A stretch of DNA of 64,000 nucleotides from Polaribacter pectinis (GCF_014352875.1 NZ_CP060695.1:1085501-1149500), one strand, 5' to 3'; shown: positions 25,292 through 33,705, numbered from the stretch's first letter. The notes: generated by a model from the sequence alone, not told the origin. Numbers and translations: made by a program.

Positions 25292-26161
25292 ATGAGTATT
25301 AAAGAATCTGAACTCATCTTAAATCCCGATGGTAGTGTATATCATCTAAATTTAAGACCAGAAAATATTGCTACAGATATAATTTTTGTTGGCGACCAAG
25401 ATAGAGTCGATAAAATTACAAAGAGTTTCGATTCTATAGAATTTACAACTCAAAAAAGAGAATTTAAAACTTCCACAGGAAGTTATAAAGGTAAAAGACT
25501 TTCAGTAATTTCAACCGGAATTGGTCCTGATAATATAGATATTGTTTTAAATGAATTAGATGCACTAGTAAACATCGATTTACAAACAAGACAAATCAAA
25601 AAAAACTTAACAGTTTTAAATATTGTTAGAATTGGTACTTCTGGTTCTTTACAAAAAGACATTCCTGTAGATTCATTTCTAATGAGTTCTCATGGATTAG
25701 ATTTAAATGGAATGCTTCACTCCTATCAAATTGAGGAAATTTCGAATACTGAAATAGAAAACGCTTTTGTAAAACATACTAATTGGAGCGCAAAAAAATC
25801 GCATCCAATATTAATTTCTAATAGTACAGAATTAGAAAACAAATTAAAATCTGATAAAACTTATTCTGGAATTACAGCAACTGCTGGAGGTTTTTATGGA
25901 CCGCAAGGACGCGTTTTACGTTTAGGTTTACAAGACAAAGAATTAAATAATAAAATAGATTCTTTCAATTTTAAAGGAAATAGAATTACAAATTTAGAAA
26001 TGGAAACTTCTGCAATTTATGGTTTGTCTAAATTATTAGGCCATAATGCAGTTTCTATGAATGCAATTATTGCTAACAGAGCAAATGGTACTTTTAGCAA
26101 AGATTACAAACAAGTTGTAGTAGATTTAATAGAATATACACTTGATAAATTAGTGGAGTAA
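25292..26161 (+). CDS. Nucleoside phosphorylase (PNP/UDP family)
   Basis: A phosphorylase-superfamily enzyme of 289 residues that would cleave a nucleoside with phosphate to a free base and (deoxy)ribose-1-phosphate. Recognisable parts are DIIFVGDQDRVDKIT (phosphate-binding loop region), VISTGIGPDNIDIVLNEL, VRIGTSGSLQKDIPVDSFLMSSHGLDL and TNLEMETSAIYGLSKLLG, where the MET of NLEMETS contacts the ribose. The closest pattern is uridine phosphorylase, but the base specificity is not readable. It lies inside the DUF1835 operon: one base after that gene and directly abutting the binding-protein gene. Confidence 0.87.
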   Translation: MSIKESELILNPDGSVYHLNLRPENIATDIIFVGDQDRVDKITKSFDSIEFTTQKREFKTSTGSYKGKRLSVISTGIGPDNIDIVLNELDALVNIDLQTRQIKKNLTVLNIVRIGTSGSLQKDIPVDSFLMSSHGLDLNGMLHSYQIEEISNTEIENAFVKHTNWSAKKSHPILISNSTELENKLKSDKTYSGITATAGGFYGPQGRVLRLGLQDKELNNKIDSFNFKGNRITNLEMETSAIYGLSKLLGHNAVSMNAIIANRANGTFSKDYKQVVVDLIEYTLDKLVE

Positions 26162-27022
26162 ATGACAGATTTAAAAGTTGGCGGAGTTCCAGAACACTTT
26201 AATTACCCTTGGTATTTAACGCTTAAAAATAAAGAATACACAAAAGAAAATATCAATTTACGTTGGCAAGATTATCCTGGAGGAACAGGACAAATGTGCA
26301 AAGCTTTAAGAAACGGAAATGTAGATATTGCCATTGTTTTAACAGAAGGTATTATTAAAGATATTGCAGATGGAAATCCTTCTAAAATTGTACAAACGTT
26401 TGTAAAAACTCCTTTAATTTGGGGAATTCATGTAGGTGCAAAATCAAAATTTAAAAAAATTGAAGATTTAGAACACGCAACAATTGCAATTAGTAGGTTT
26501 GGTTCCGGTTCTCATTTAATGGCAATTGTAAATGCACATAACCAAGGTTGGGATGTTAAAAACCTTAAATTTAAAGTAATTGGTAATTTACAAGGCGGAA
26601 TTGACGCTTTAACAAACGGAGAAGCAGATTATTTTATGTGGGAACATTTTACCACAAAACCGTTGGTAGATAATGGTACTTTTAGAAGAGTTGGAGATTG
26701 CCCTACTCCTTGGCCATGTTTTGTAGTTGCTGTTAGAAATGAAGTTTTAGAAAATAATTTTAATGAAGTTAAAAAAGTTTTAGATATTATTAATAATCAA
26801 ACTAAAGACTTTAAAGACATAGAAAACATTGATAAAACACTATCAATCAGATATGAGCAACAGTTAGAAGATATCCAAAAATGGTTAAAAATAACTGAAT
26901 GGAATGATGGAAAACCAATCACCAAAAACTTAATTACCCGCATTCAAAATAAAATGGTACGTTTTAACGTTATCAAAAAGAAGAAAAACTCTACAGATTT
27001 TGTAAAAAATATGTACATTTAA
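26162..27022 (+). CDS. Substrate-binding-domain protein without a signal peptide
   Basis: A protein of 286 residues with a periplasmic-binding-protein type II fold, like the NMT1/THI5/SsuA group. LKVGGVPEHFNYPWYL opens the first lobe, and TGQMCKALRNGNVDIAIVLTEGI, ISRFGSGSHLMAIVNAHNQGWD and GEADYFMWEHFTTKPLV follow. The N-terminus (MTDLKVGG) has no signal peptide, and no permease or ATPase gene is near. It is therefore probably cytoplasmic: a metabolite-binding or enzyme-like protein rather than a transporter subunit. The start abuts the phosphorylase stop, so the two are coupled. Ligand unknown. Confidence 0.8.
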   Translation: MTDLKVGGVPEHFNYPWYLTLKNKEYTKENINLRWQDYPGGTGQMCKALRNGNVDIAIVLTEGIIKDIADGNPSKIVQTFVKTPLIWGIHVGAKSKFKKIEDLEHATIAISRFGSGSHLMAIVNAHNQGWDVKNLKFKVIGNLQGGIDALTNGEADYFMWEHFTTKPLVDNGTFRRVGDCPTPWPCFVVAVRNEVLENNFNEVKKVLDIINNQTKDFKDIENIDKTLSIRYEQQLEDIQKWLKITEWNDGKPITKNLITRIQNKMVRFNVIKKKKNSTDFVKNMYI

Positions 27023-27039
27023 CCCATAAAATAGTAAAA

Positions 27040-27180
27040 ATGAAAAAAGTAGTATTTGTTGCAATTTGTGTTTTAGGGATTATTTGTTTTTCTTCTTGTA
27101 GAAGTACTTCCAAATCTTGTGGTTTGGCAGATGCTGAAACAACTACTCAAACAACATTAAAACAAGCAGATCTAATATAA
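27040..27180 (+). CDS. Small conserved-looking lipoprotein (46 residues)
   Basis: A short gene encoding MKKVVFVAICVLGIICFSSC followed by RSTSKSCGLADAETTTQTTLKQADLI. The hydrophobic stretch and the lipobox FSSC make a convincing lipoprotein signal, with the mature part starting at C20 and carrying a second Cys in KSCGLAD. It begins 17 bases after the binding-protein gene and ends just before a strong terminator, which places it as the last gene of the DUF1835 operon. I recognise similar tiny lipoproteins in Flavobacteriia but know no function. Confidence 0.75.
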   Translation: MKKVVFVAICVLGIICFSSCRSTSKSCGLADAETTTQTTLKQADLI

Positions 27181-27211
27181 ATTCGTTTGTTTCTTAATTT
27201 CAAATTCAATG

Positions 27212-27238
27212 AATCCGCTTTTTTGGCGGATTTTTTTG
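27212..27238 (+). terminator. Intrinsic terminator of the DUF1835 operon
   Basis: AATCCGC / GCGGATT forms a GC-rich 7-bp stem with a T-rich loop followed by seven T residues. Confidence 0.92.
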
Positions 27239-27250
27239 TTGAAGCTATTT

Positions 27251-27323
27251 CCTGCTTTCACTACTCGCTTTTTTTCTGAAAAAGAAAAAAGAGCTCAGAC
27301 AAGCCGTTCAATCAGGGCTAAAC
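27251..27323 (+). repeat. Intergenic hairpin repeat, copy B
   Basis: CCTGCTTTCACTACTCGC through the A/T-rich hairpin to CCGTTCAATC is nearly identical to copy A at 19673-19762, but the terminal GGGCGTTCCC and CCCTAACGC parts are degraded. It lies between the convergent lipoprotein and ung genes. I see nothing else in the gap 27324-27417. Confidence 0.8.
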
Positions 27324-27417
27324 TTGTTTAAAGACAATTAGCTAATTCTAAAATAGTAATAGCTTATCTATAAATTAAAAAGATAGATTACTTCGTTCCT
27401 AACAATGACGAATAAAA

Positions 27418-28083
27418 CTACCAACTAATCTCTTCTTTCCCTAAATCTCTTAAAATTTCATTTGTTTTAGAAAAATGTTTATTTCCAAACCAATAACCTC
27501 TGTTGGCACTTAAAGGAGAAGGATGACCAGATTCTAAAATATGATGTTTCTTTTTATCAATCAACTTCGCTTTTTTCTTTGCAAATCCGCCCCAAAGCAA
27601 AAAAACAATATTTTCGTTTTCATTAGAAATTTGTTTAATCACTTCATCTGTAAACGTTTCCCAACCTTGTTTTTGGTGACTTCCAGCTTCATGAGCTCTT
27701 ACAGTTAAAGTAGCGTTCAATAATAAAACACCTTGTTTTGCCCATTTTTCTAAATTTCCACTTTCAGGGTATTCAGTTTCTAAATCCGTAGAAATCTCTT
27801 TAAAAATATTAATTAAAGAAGGTGGATGCTTTATTCCGTCTTTTACAGAAAAGCACAAACCATTTGCTTGTTCTGGTCCATGATAAGGATCTTGACCAAT
27901 AATAACCACTTTTAAATCTTTAAAGGAACAAAAATCAAAAGCAGCAAAAATATCTTCGTCTTTTGGATAACAAGTATGATTTTCATATTCATTTTTAACA
28001 AAACTGATTAAATCTATAAAATATTTTTTTTTAAATTCTTTTTGTAAAATATTTTTCCAGCTATCGGCTATTTTTACTTGCAT
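27418..28083 (-). CDS. ung: Uracil-DNA glycosylase, family 1
   Basis: A base-excision repair enzyme of 221 residues that removes uracil from DNA. The water-activating motif GQDPYHGPEQANGLCFSV contains D65, and the DNA-intercalation motif HPSPLSANRGYWFG contains H187. LLNATLTVRAHEAGSH holds the uracil-recognition Asn. All three regions are intact and the length is normal. It is divergent from mutS2. The two starts are only 36 bases apart, with their promoter boxes facing and overlapping, so the repair gene and mutS2 may compete for polymerase. Confidence 0.96.
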   Translation of the reverse strand: MQVKIADSWKNILQKEFKKKYFIDLISFVKNEYENHTCYPKDEDIFAAFDFCSFKDLKVVIIGQDPYHGPEQANGLCFSVKDGIKHPPSLINIFKEISTDLETEYPESGNLEKWAKQGVLLLNATLTVRAHEAGSHQKQGWETFTDEVIKQISNENENIVFLLWGGFAKKKAKLIDKKKHHILESGHPSPLSANRGYWFGNKHFSKTNEILRDLGKEEISW

Positions 28084-28090
28084 TCTTTGT

Positions 28091-28114
28091 TATTTTTGTA
28101 GTGAATCAAAATTA
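28091..28114. promoter_or_regulatory. Overlapping divergent -7 boxes of ung and mutS2
   Basis: TATTTTTG (28091-28098, plus strand) serves mutS2. On the minus strand TAATTTTG (28114-28107) serves ung. Both match TAnnTTTG, and the two transcripts would overlap at their 5' ends. Confidence 0.55.
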
Positions 28115-28119
28115 CAAAT

Positions 28120-30327
28120 TTGAGAACTAATATTTCAGAAAAAACATTACAAGATTTAGAATTTTCAACGGTTTTACAACATGTTGCAGAACATTGTATC
28201 TCTGGTTTAGGAAAAGAAAAAGTATTAGAAACTTTACCAATTACAAATAAAAAAGAATTATTTGAAGAATTACATTTGGTTAATGAATATGTTTCTTCTT
28301 TCGAAAGCGAAAACAGAGTTCCAAATCATGGTTTCGATAATGTAACTGAAAAAATTAAACGTCTAGCAATAGAAAATAGCTTTATAGAAACAGATGCATT
28401 TTTAAAAATTGCAACTACTTCTCTAACAGTAAACGAATTAATAAAGTTTTTTAAGAAGTTTAAAGTGCAGTTTCCTACTTTTTTTGATCTTTCTCAAAAA
28501 ATAGAATTCACCACTTTTGTAGATGATGAAATTAAAAAAATAATTGACATTTCTGGTGAAGTAAAAAACAATGCTTCTGCAAGTTTAAAACAAATTAGAA
28601 GAGATATTAATAACATTCGTGGTAAAATTGGTGCAAGTTTTTCTAGCGCATTAAGTAAATCTATTGCTGCAGGTTATTTAGATGATATTAAAGAAACCGT
28701 TGTAGACAACCAGCGTGTTTTAGCTGTGTCTGCAATGCACAGAAGAAAAGTTGCTGGTAGTTTATTAGGTTCATCTAAATCTGGTAATATCGTTTATATT
28801 GCACCACAAGCAACACTTTCTTACAGTAGAGAATTTCAAAATTTAGTCTATGAAGAAAAACAAGAAGTTGTAAAAATATTAAGAGCTTTAGCAGAAACTA
28901 TACGTCCTTTTACACCACTTTTAGAAGAATATGTTTCTTTTTTAACACATATAGATTCAGTTGGTGCCAAAGCAAAATATGCAAGAGAAATGAATGCTAT
29001 TTTGCCTAAAATATCTAGAGAAAAAAAGATTTACTTTAAGAATGCATATCATCCTATTTTATGGAGAAAAAATAATGCGCAAAATATAAAAACGGTTTCT
29101 CAAACATTAGAACTCAATGAAAAACAACAAATTATAGTTATTTCTGGGCCTAATGCTGGTGGAAAAAGTATTACTTTAAAAACCATTGGCTTGTTACAAG
29201 TAATGCTACAAAGTGGTATTTTAATTCCTGTAGACGAACGTAGTCAGACTTATATTTTCGATACTGTTTTAACCGATATTGGAGATAATCAATCTATTGA
29301 AAATCAATTAAGTACTTATAGCTATCGTTTAAAAAACATGCGTTATTTTTTACGAAAGTGTAATGAAAACACTTTGTTTTTAATTGATGAATTTGGTACA
29401 GGTTCTGACCCTGAATTAGGTGGTGCATTGGCAGAAATTTTTCTGGAAGAATTTTACACTAAAAAAGCATTCGGAATTATTACAACCCACTACTCCAACT
29501 TAAAAGTTTTGGCAAATGAGTTAGATAACGTAACCAATGCAAATATGCAGTTTGACGAACGTTCTCTAGAACCATTATACAAACTATTTATAGGACAAGC
29601 AGGTAGTTCTTTTACGTTTGAAGTTGCGCAAAAAAACGGAATTCCTTATAGCATTATTAACAAAGCAAAAAAACGTGTAGAAACTGAAAAAGTACGTTTA
29701 GATAAAACCATTTCTAAACTTCAGAAAGAACGCAATAGATTAGAGAAAAACTCTAATAATCTAGAAAAACAAAAAGTAAAAGGCCAAGAACATTTAGAAA
29801 ATCTTCAAGAAAAAGAAGAAAAAGTACAAGCTAAATTGGCAGGTTTTCAAGAATTGTATGACCAAAATCAGAAAATGCTTTCTTTAGGAAGAAAAACTAA
29901 TGAACTGATTAACAAATACTTTCAAACCAACAACAAGAAAGAGTTAAATGCAAGCTTTAATAAATGGGTTGCAGATGAAAAGGTAAAGTACGCAAAGAAA
30001 AACCCAATAAAACCAAAAACAAAAACCCAAAAACAAAAAGCAAAAGTTGTTGAAAAACAACTGCAAGAAGTTATAAAAAAGGTTGAAAAAGAGGTTTTAG
30101 AAAAAGTAGTTGAAGTTAGAAAAGAGAAAAAAATTGAAGCTGCTAAAATTGCCAAAGCAAAGTCTGAATATGTTTACAAATTAAATGATAGAGTAAGAAT
30201 AATAGATTCAAATTCTGTAGGTACCATAGATAAAATAGACAGAAAAAATGTTACCATAAATTACGGAGTTTTTACTACTAAAACTTCTGTAGATAAAATA
30301 GAATTGGTAGAAAAGGCAAAAAATTAG
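28120..30327 (+). CDS. mutS2: MutS2-type ATPase lacking the Smr domain
   Basis: A MutS-family protein of 735 residues. MutS2 acts on recombination intermediates or stalled ribosomes rather than on mismatches. The core and clamp occupy about 1-310. The ATPase has Walker A GPNAGGKSIT (about 342-351) and Walker B LFLIDEFGTGSDPELGGALAEIF. A long coiled coil (about 510-640, many Glu/Lys/Gln) follows. The C-terminus (YKLNDRVRIIDSNSVGTIDKID) is a small KOW-like barrel. The Smr endonuclease domain that ends most MutS2 proteins is absent. The start is a TTG at 28120, since a stop codon precedes it and no ATG is available. Confidence 0.92.
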   Translation: MRTNISEKTLQDLEFSTVLQHVAEHCISGLGKEKVLETLPITNKKELFEELHLVNEYVSSFESENRVPNHGFDNVTEKIKRLAIENSFIETDAFLKIATTSLTVNELIKFFKKFKVQFPTFFDLSQKIEFTTFVDDEIKKIIDISGEVKNNASASLKQIRRDINNIRGKIGASFSSALSKSIAAGYLDDIKETVVDNQRVLAVSAMHRRKVAGSLLGSSKSGNIVYIAPQATLSYSREFQNLVYEEKQEVVKILRALAETIRPFTPLLEEYVSFLTHIDSVGAKAKYAREMNAILPKISREKKIYFKNAYHPILWRKNNAQNIKTVSQTLELNEKQQIIVISGPNAGGKSITLKTIGLLQVMLQSGILIPVDERSQTYIFDTVLTDIGDNQSIENQLSTYSYRLKNMRYFLRKCNENTLFLIDEFGTGSDPELGGALAEIFLEEFYTKKAFGIITTHYSNLKVLANELDNVTNANMQFDERSLEPLYKLFIGQAGSSFTFEVAQKNGIPYSIINKAKKRVETEKVRLDKTISKLQKERNRLEKNSNNLEKQKVKGQEHLENLQEKEEKVQAKLAGFQELYDQNQKMLSLGRKTNELINKYFQTNNKKELNASFNKWVADEKVKYAKKNPIKPKTKTQKQKAKVVEKQLQEVIKKVEKEVLEKVVEVRKEKKIEAAKIAKAKSEYVYKLNDRVRIIDSNSVGTIDKIDRKNVTINYGVFTTKTSVDKIELVEKAKN

Positions 30328-30363
30328 GTGTTTTCACTCTTTTATTTCTCCTTAAAAAACCCC

Positions 30364-30428
30364 AACTTCGCTAACTACTGATATAAGTCATTAAAACGAA
30401 ATCATATCAGCGTTAACGTTGCCAGTAA
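30364..30428 (+). repeat. Upstream palindromic site of the CPBP cassette
   Basis: This 65-base site reads AACTTCGCTAACTA, stem CTGATAT (30378-30384), a loop with ATTAAAAC, stem ATATCAG (30404-30410), then CGTTAACGTTGCCAGTA. It aligns closely with the site at 59411-59471, sharing AACTTCGCTAAC, AAGT, ATTAAAAC and the terminal AGTAAT/GGTAAT. The end GTTGCCAGTA is the inverse of TACTGGCAAC at the other end of the gene. Confidence 0.7.
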
Positions 30429-30436
30429 TTTGAGAA

Positions 30437-31240
30437 ATGACAATACTTAAAGCAATCTTACTAACTTTACTATTGATTTTTGTGTTTAGCTTGACTCAAG
30501 TTGGATTTGGATTTATATTCTATAAAACTGAATTAATACCTGAATATTTACATAAACACATTGGAATAACTACTGTCATATCTTTTCTTGTAGCTTATGT
30601 AGTTATGTTTATTTTTTTTTGGAAACCTAAAACAAAAATTAAAAATACGCTGAATTTCAAAAACTACGAGCTAAAATTTTTGCCTTATTTAATTTTAATT
30701 GTTCTTGGGCTTCAGTTATTAGATAGACCATTTTGGGATTTAGAAAGAATATGGAATTATTTAAACTACTCTGAATTTGAAACTGATTTTAGCACTTTTA
30801 ATGGATTTAATCCAGCCTTTTTATATGGAGCAATTTCAACTCTAATAATCTCGCCTATTTGCGAAGAATTATTCTTTAGAAAATTCTTATTGAAAAAATT
30901 ACTTGAAAGAAACAGTCAAAAGATTGGAATCATAATTTCAAGTTTATGTTTTGCAATCATTCACATTGAGACACCTTTTAATTTAATTCCTTCTTTTATT
31001 TTTGGAATAATAAGCAGTTTGATTTTTATAAAAACAAAAAAAATAGGTTACTCAATTTTATTGCATTTTTTAGTCAATTTATTGGTTCAGACTTTATACG
31101 TATTTGACTTTACTTTTGACAGGTGGTTGTTAGACTTGAATTTTAATTTTATATATTGGATTATGTTTTTAATAGGAATTGGAATAACATATTTCGGAAT
31201 AAAAAAACTACTGGCAACACCGTATAAAAAAAATTGCTAA
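30437..31240 (+). CDS. CPBP family intramembrane metalloprotease
   Basis: An integral membrane protein of 267 residues with about seven predicted helices. The CAAX-protease/bacteriocin-processing (ABI) motifs are present: E143-E144 in CEELFFRKFLLKKLL (EExxxR), H176 in FAIIHIETP and H210 in LLHFLVNLLVQ. Members process lipoprotein-like or peptide substrates in the membrane, or confer bacteriocin self-immunity. The substrate here is unknown. The gene is framed by two palindromic sites, and its last few codons (up to KKNC) lie inside the downstream site. This suggests it arrived as a single-gene cassette between mutS2 and the hypothetical gene at 31453. Confidence 0.88.
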   Translation: MTILKAILLTLLLIFVFSLTQVGFGFIFYKTELIPEYLHKHIGITTVISFLVAYVVMFIFFWKPKTKIKNTLNFKNYELKFLPYLILIVLGLQLLDRPFWDLERIWNYLNYSEFETDFSTFNGFNPAFLYGAISTLIISPICEELFFRKFLLKKLLERNSQKIGIIISSLCFAIIHIETPFNLIPSFIFGIISSLIFIKTKKIGYSILLHFLVNLLVQTLYVFDFTFDRWLLDLNFNFIYWIMFLIGIGITYFGIKKLLATPYKKNC

Positions 31241-31346
31241 ATTAGTGCTTAATCAAAGGCAGTTGCATTTTTGCCAACTTCTGAATTTCCTTCGGAAATT
31301 CCTCGCTGACAAAACCGCAACTTTTCTTATACAACAACGTTAACGA
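31209..31346 (+). repeat. Downstream palindromic site of the CPBP cassette
   Basis: About 138 bases from TACTGGCAACACCGTATAA to TTATACAACAACGTTAACG. GTATAA (31222-31227) pairs with TTATAC (31327-31332). An inner hairpin AATTTCCTTCGGAAATT is visible. The order of words CAACAC-GT-TAA, AAATTGCTA, GCTTAATCAA, CCTTCGGA, GCAACTTTTCTTA, CGTTA is shared with the site at 59947-60083, apart from small shifts. It overlaps the CPBP stop codon. Confidence 0.72.
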
Positions 31347-31452
31347 ATCTTCCAAACTCTTAACTTTCACTTAATAAATAATCAGGTATTTTAACGCTTA
31401 TATAACACAATAAATTCTACTATTTTGCACTCATCTTATTAGTGTAAAATTT

Positions 31453-31923
31453 ATGACAATTCCTGAAATAAAAAATGAGTTAGAAAAATTTACCGTTTTT
31501 AAATGTGGGCTTAAACATGAGTTGGTAAAACTAGATTCTAAAACAAAACATCCTGTAAAGAAAATAGTTTCTAACAAAGAAATTTATGAAAGAGTAGCTT
31601 TATGTAATAGTTCTAAAAGAGCCTATAGACTTGGTTGTGCGCACTCAAATTCTAATTTAAAATTCAATCAATTAGTTTCTTCTATACAAATAGATAATTT
31701 AGAAATAAAAAGAATTCTAAACGAAATAAACCAAGTAATTTCTAAAATTTACCTTTTAGATCATGAAAAAGGAAATCTAGAAAAAGAGTTTGCCATTTGT
31801 TTAGAAAACCCATCAAATTCTATAGTAGAAATTGAGAGCAGCATAAACAGTTGTAAAACTACTCATAACAATTATATGAATGATTTACATCTTTTAAAGA
31901 CAGCTTTGTTGAGCTTCATTTAA
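31453..31923 (+). CDS. Hypothetical protein, Cys- and Lys-rich
   Basis: A protein of 156 residues that I do not recognise. It has no signal peptide or membrane helix. The N-terminal half is basic with cysteines (FKCGLKHELVKL, ERVALCNSSKRAYRLGCAHSNSNLKF). The C-terminal half is predicted helical and acidic, with coiled-coil character (LEIKRILNEINQVISKIYLLDHEKGNLEKEFAICL). It lies between the CPBP cassette and a convergent small acidic gene, four bases apart at the 3' ends. Composition and a plausible ATG start argue that it is a real gene, but no function can be suggested. Confidence 0.6.
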   Translation: MTIPEIKNELEKFTVFKCGLKHELVKLDSKTKHPVKKIVSNKEIYERVALCNSSKRAYRLGCAHSNSNLKFNQLVSSIQIDNLEIKRILNEINQVISKIYLLDHEKGNLEKEFAICLENPSNSIVEIESSINSCKTTHNNYMNDLHLLKTALLSFI

Positions 31924-31926
31924 AAA

Positions 31927-32151
31927 CTATTCAAATCCTTTCATTTCTTCATCATAAAAAAGACCAGCTTTGTCCATTAAATCGGCTAATTCTGTTGCTA
32001 CATCTTCTTCATTTTCTCCTGTTAGGTCTTCAAACCATTCAACTTCATCATCTTTTAAATTAATTAAAAAACGAGGATATTCTGTATGCAATACAAAAAC
32101 ATCATCTGGAAAATTGCTATTATCTGCTAGTAAAAATTTAGGTAATTCCAT
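31927..32151 (-). CDS. Small acidic protein (74 residues), unknown function
   Basis: A cytoplasmic protein of 74 residues rich in Asp and Glu (DDEVEWFEDLTGENEEDVATELADLMDKAG). The first half (MELPKFLLADNSNFPDDVFVLHTEYPRFLINL) reads like a beta-hairpin and the second half like an acidic helix. I recognise the pattern from Flavobacteriia, where it is an uncharacterised protein of constant size. The gene is 24 bases downstream of the MATE transporter gene on the same strand, so the two may share a transcript. Confidence 0.72.
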   Translation of the reverse strand: MELPKFLLADNSNFPDDVFVLHTEYPRFLINLKDDEVEWFEDLTGENEEDVATELADLMDKAGLFYDEEMKGFE

Positions 32152-32175
32152 ATATATTATTTTTTAGCAAGGCTA

Positions 32176-33576
32176 TTAAACACCTTGTATTTTTTGTGAA
32201 TCTTGTTTTTCTTTTATCAATCTTAAAGTTAACGAATTAAAACGTATAAACAACAGAACTGATGCTGTTGATAATCCTGCTAATAAACCTAACCAAATTC
32301 CGAAACTTCCATACATTTCTTCTTTTCCTAAAAAGTAAGAAACAGGAAAACCAACCACCCAATAAGAAACAAAAGTTAGAATTGTTGGTATTTTAACATC
32401 TTGTAAACCACGTAAAGCTCCTAAAACCACAACTTGTATGCTATCTGAAATCTGAAAGAAAGCAGCCGCTAATAATAAGTTAGATGCTATTGAAAGTACT
32501 TCCATATTATCTACATAGTTTTCAGTATCACTTAAATCTACATAAATATTAGGCAAACTTTTATGAAAAATAAAGAACAATAAAGCAAAGAAAATTGCTA
32601 ATAAAATGCCCAGTAAAAAAATAGAAAATGCAATTCTACGCAATTCTTTATAGTTCTGTAATCCTTTTTGGTTACCTACTCTAATCATAGAAGCAACACT
32701 TAAACCCATGGCAACCATAAATGTCATTGAAGACAAGTTTAGTGCAATCTGGTTTGCAGCTTGAGGATTTTTACCCAACAAACCACTTAACCAAATTGCT
32801 GCCGTAAATATGGCTACTTCAAAAAACATTTGCATAGCACTTAAAGAACCTAAATTAATAATTCTTTTAATCATTAAAACGTCTAATACAAAGAACTTAA
32901 TATCTTTTACTATTTGTGCAGAACGTTTTTTGTAACGCAATAAAACCCATAAGTAAATTACCATTATTATTCGTGAAGCCAACGTACCATAAGCCGCACC
33001 AACAATTCCCATTTCTGGAAATCCGAATTTTCCAAAAATTAATAAATAGTTTAAAACTACGTTTACAATGTTTGCTAATAAGGTTGCATACATTGGGTAT
33101 TTAGTCATAGACATTCCATCACTAAATTGTTTTATGGCTTGAAAAATTATCAATGGAATTAAGGAAAAAGCCACCAAATCTAAATACGGAATTGCCAAAG
33201 CCACAACTTCTTCTGGTTGTTGCATTAAATGCATTAACGGTTTGGAAAAGAAAACCACTAAAAACATTAAAATTCCTAAAACAGTACACAAAAACAAACC
33301 ATGTTTGTAGGTAGATCTTGCTTGTTGAAGATTATTTGCGGAATCTGCTTCTGCAATTAAAGGTGTAATTGCTGTAGAGAATCCAATACCAATAGACATG
33401 GCAATAAACATAAAACTATTACCTAAAGAAACTGCTGCTAATTCTGCAGTTCCTATTTGGCCAACCATAATATTATCTATAAAACTTACAAAGGTGTGCC
33501 CCAACATACCTAACATTACAGGCGCTGCAAGTTTCCAATTATATTTAAATTCAGATGTATATTGAGAAATATTCAC
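32176..33576 (-). CDS. MATE family efflux transporter
   Basis: A multidrug and toxic-compound extrusion pump of 466 residues with twelve predicted membrane helices in two homologous halves. NWKLAAPVMLGMLGHTFVSFIDNIMVGQIGTAELAAVSLGNSF is the conserved first-helix region, and AANQIALNLSSMTFMVAMGLSVASMIRVGN is the matching seventh-helix region. Such NorM-type pumps export cationic drugs in exchange for Na+ or H+. The sequence gives no specificity. It is transcribed before the small acidic gene and is divergent from tpx. Confidence 0.93.
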   Translation of the reverse strand: MNISQYTSEFKYNWKLAAPVMLGMLGHTFVSFIDNIMVGQIGTAELAAVSLGNSFMFIAMSIGIGFSTAITPLIAEADSANNLQQARSTYKHGLFLCTVLGILMFLVVFFSKPLMHLMQQPEEVVALAIPYLDLVAFSLIPLIIFQAIKQFSDGMSMTKYPMYATLLANIVNVVLNYLLIFGKFGFPEMGIVGAAYGTLASRIIMVIYLWVLLRYKKRSAQIVKDIKFFVLDVLMIKRIINLGSLSAMQMFFEVAIFTAAIWLSGLLGKNPQAANQIALNLSSMTFMVAMGLSVASMIRVGNQKGLQNYKELRRIAFSIFLLGILLAIFFALLFFIFHKSLPNIYVDLSDTENYVDNMEVLSIASNLLLAAAFFQISDSIQVVVLGALRGLQDVKIPTILTFVSYWVVGFPVSYFLGKEEMYGSFGIWLGLLAGLSTASVLLFIRFNSLTLRLIKEKQDSQKIQGV

Positions 33577-33676
33577 TTAAAATTTGCGTTTTACGACTGC
33601 GAAGATAAGTATTAAAGTAAGAAAATATAAGAATGAACTTATCCGTTTTTCATTAAATATTTACAATAAAAATAGT

Positions 33677-33684
33677 TACTTTTG
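33677..33684 (+). promoter_or_regulatory. -7 promoter box of tpx
   Basis: TACTTTTG matches TAnnTTTG and lies 21 bases before the ATG at 33706. Confidence 0.55.
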
Positions 33685-33705
33685 AGTTTCTAAAAACATA
33701 CAGAA

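Noticed and set aside
30364..31346. The cassette sites as classical integron attC sites
   Set aside because: They do not fit the RYYYAAC...GTTRRRY core-site consensus, a site is present on both sides of the gene, and no integrase gene is visible. Only the general architecture is similar.
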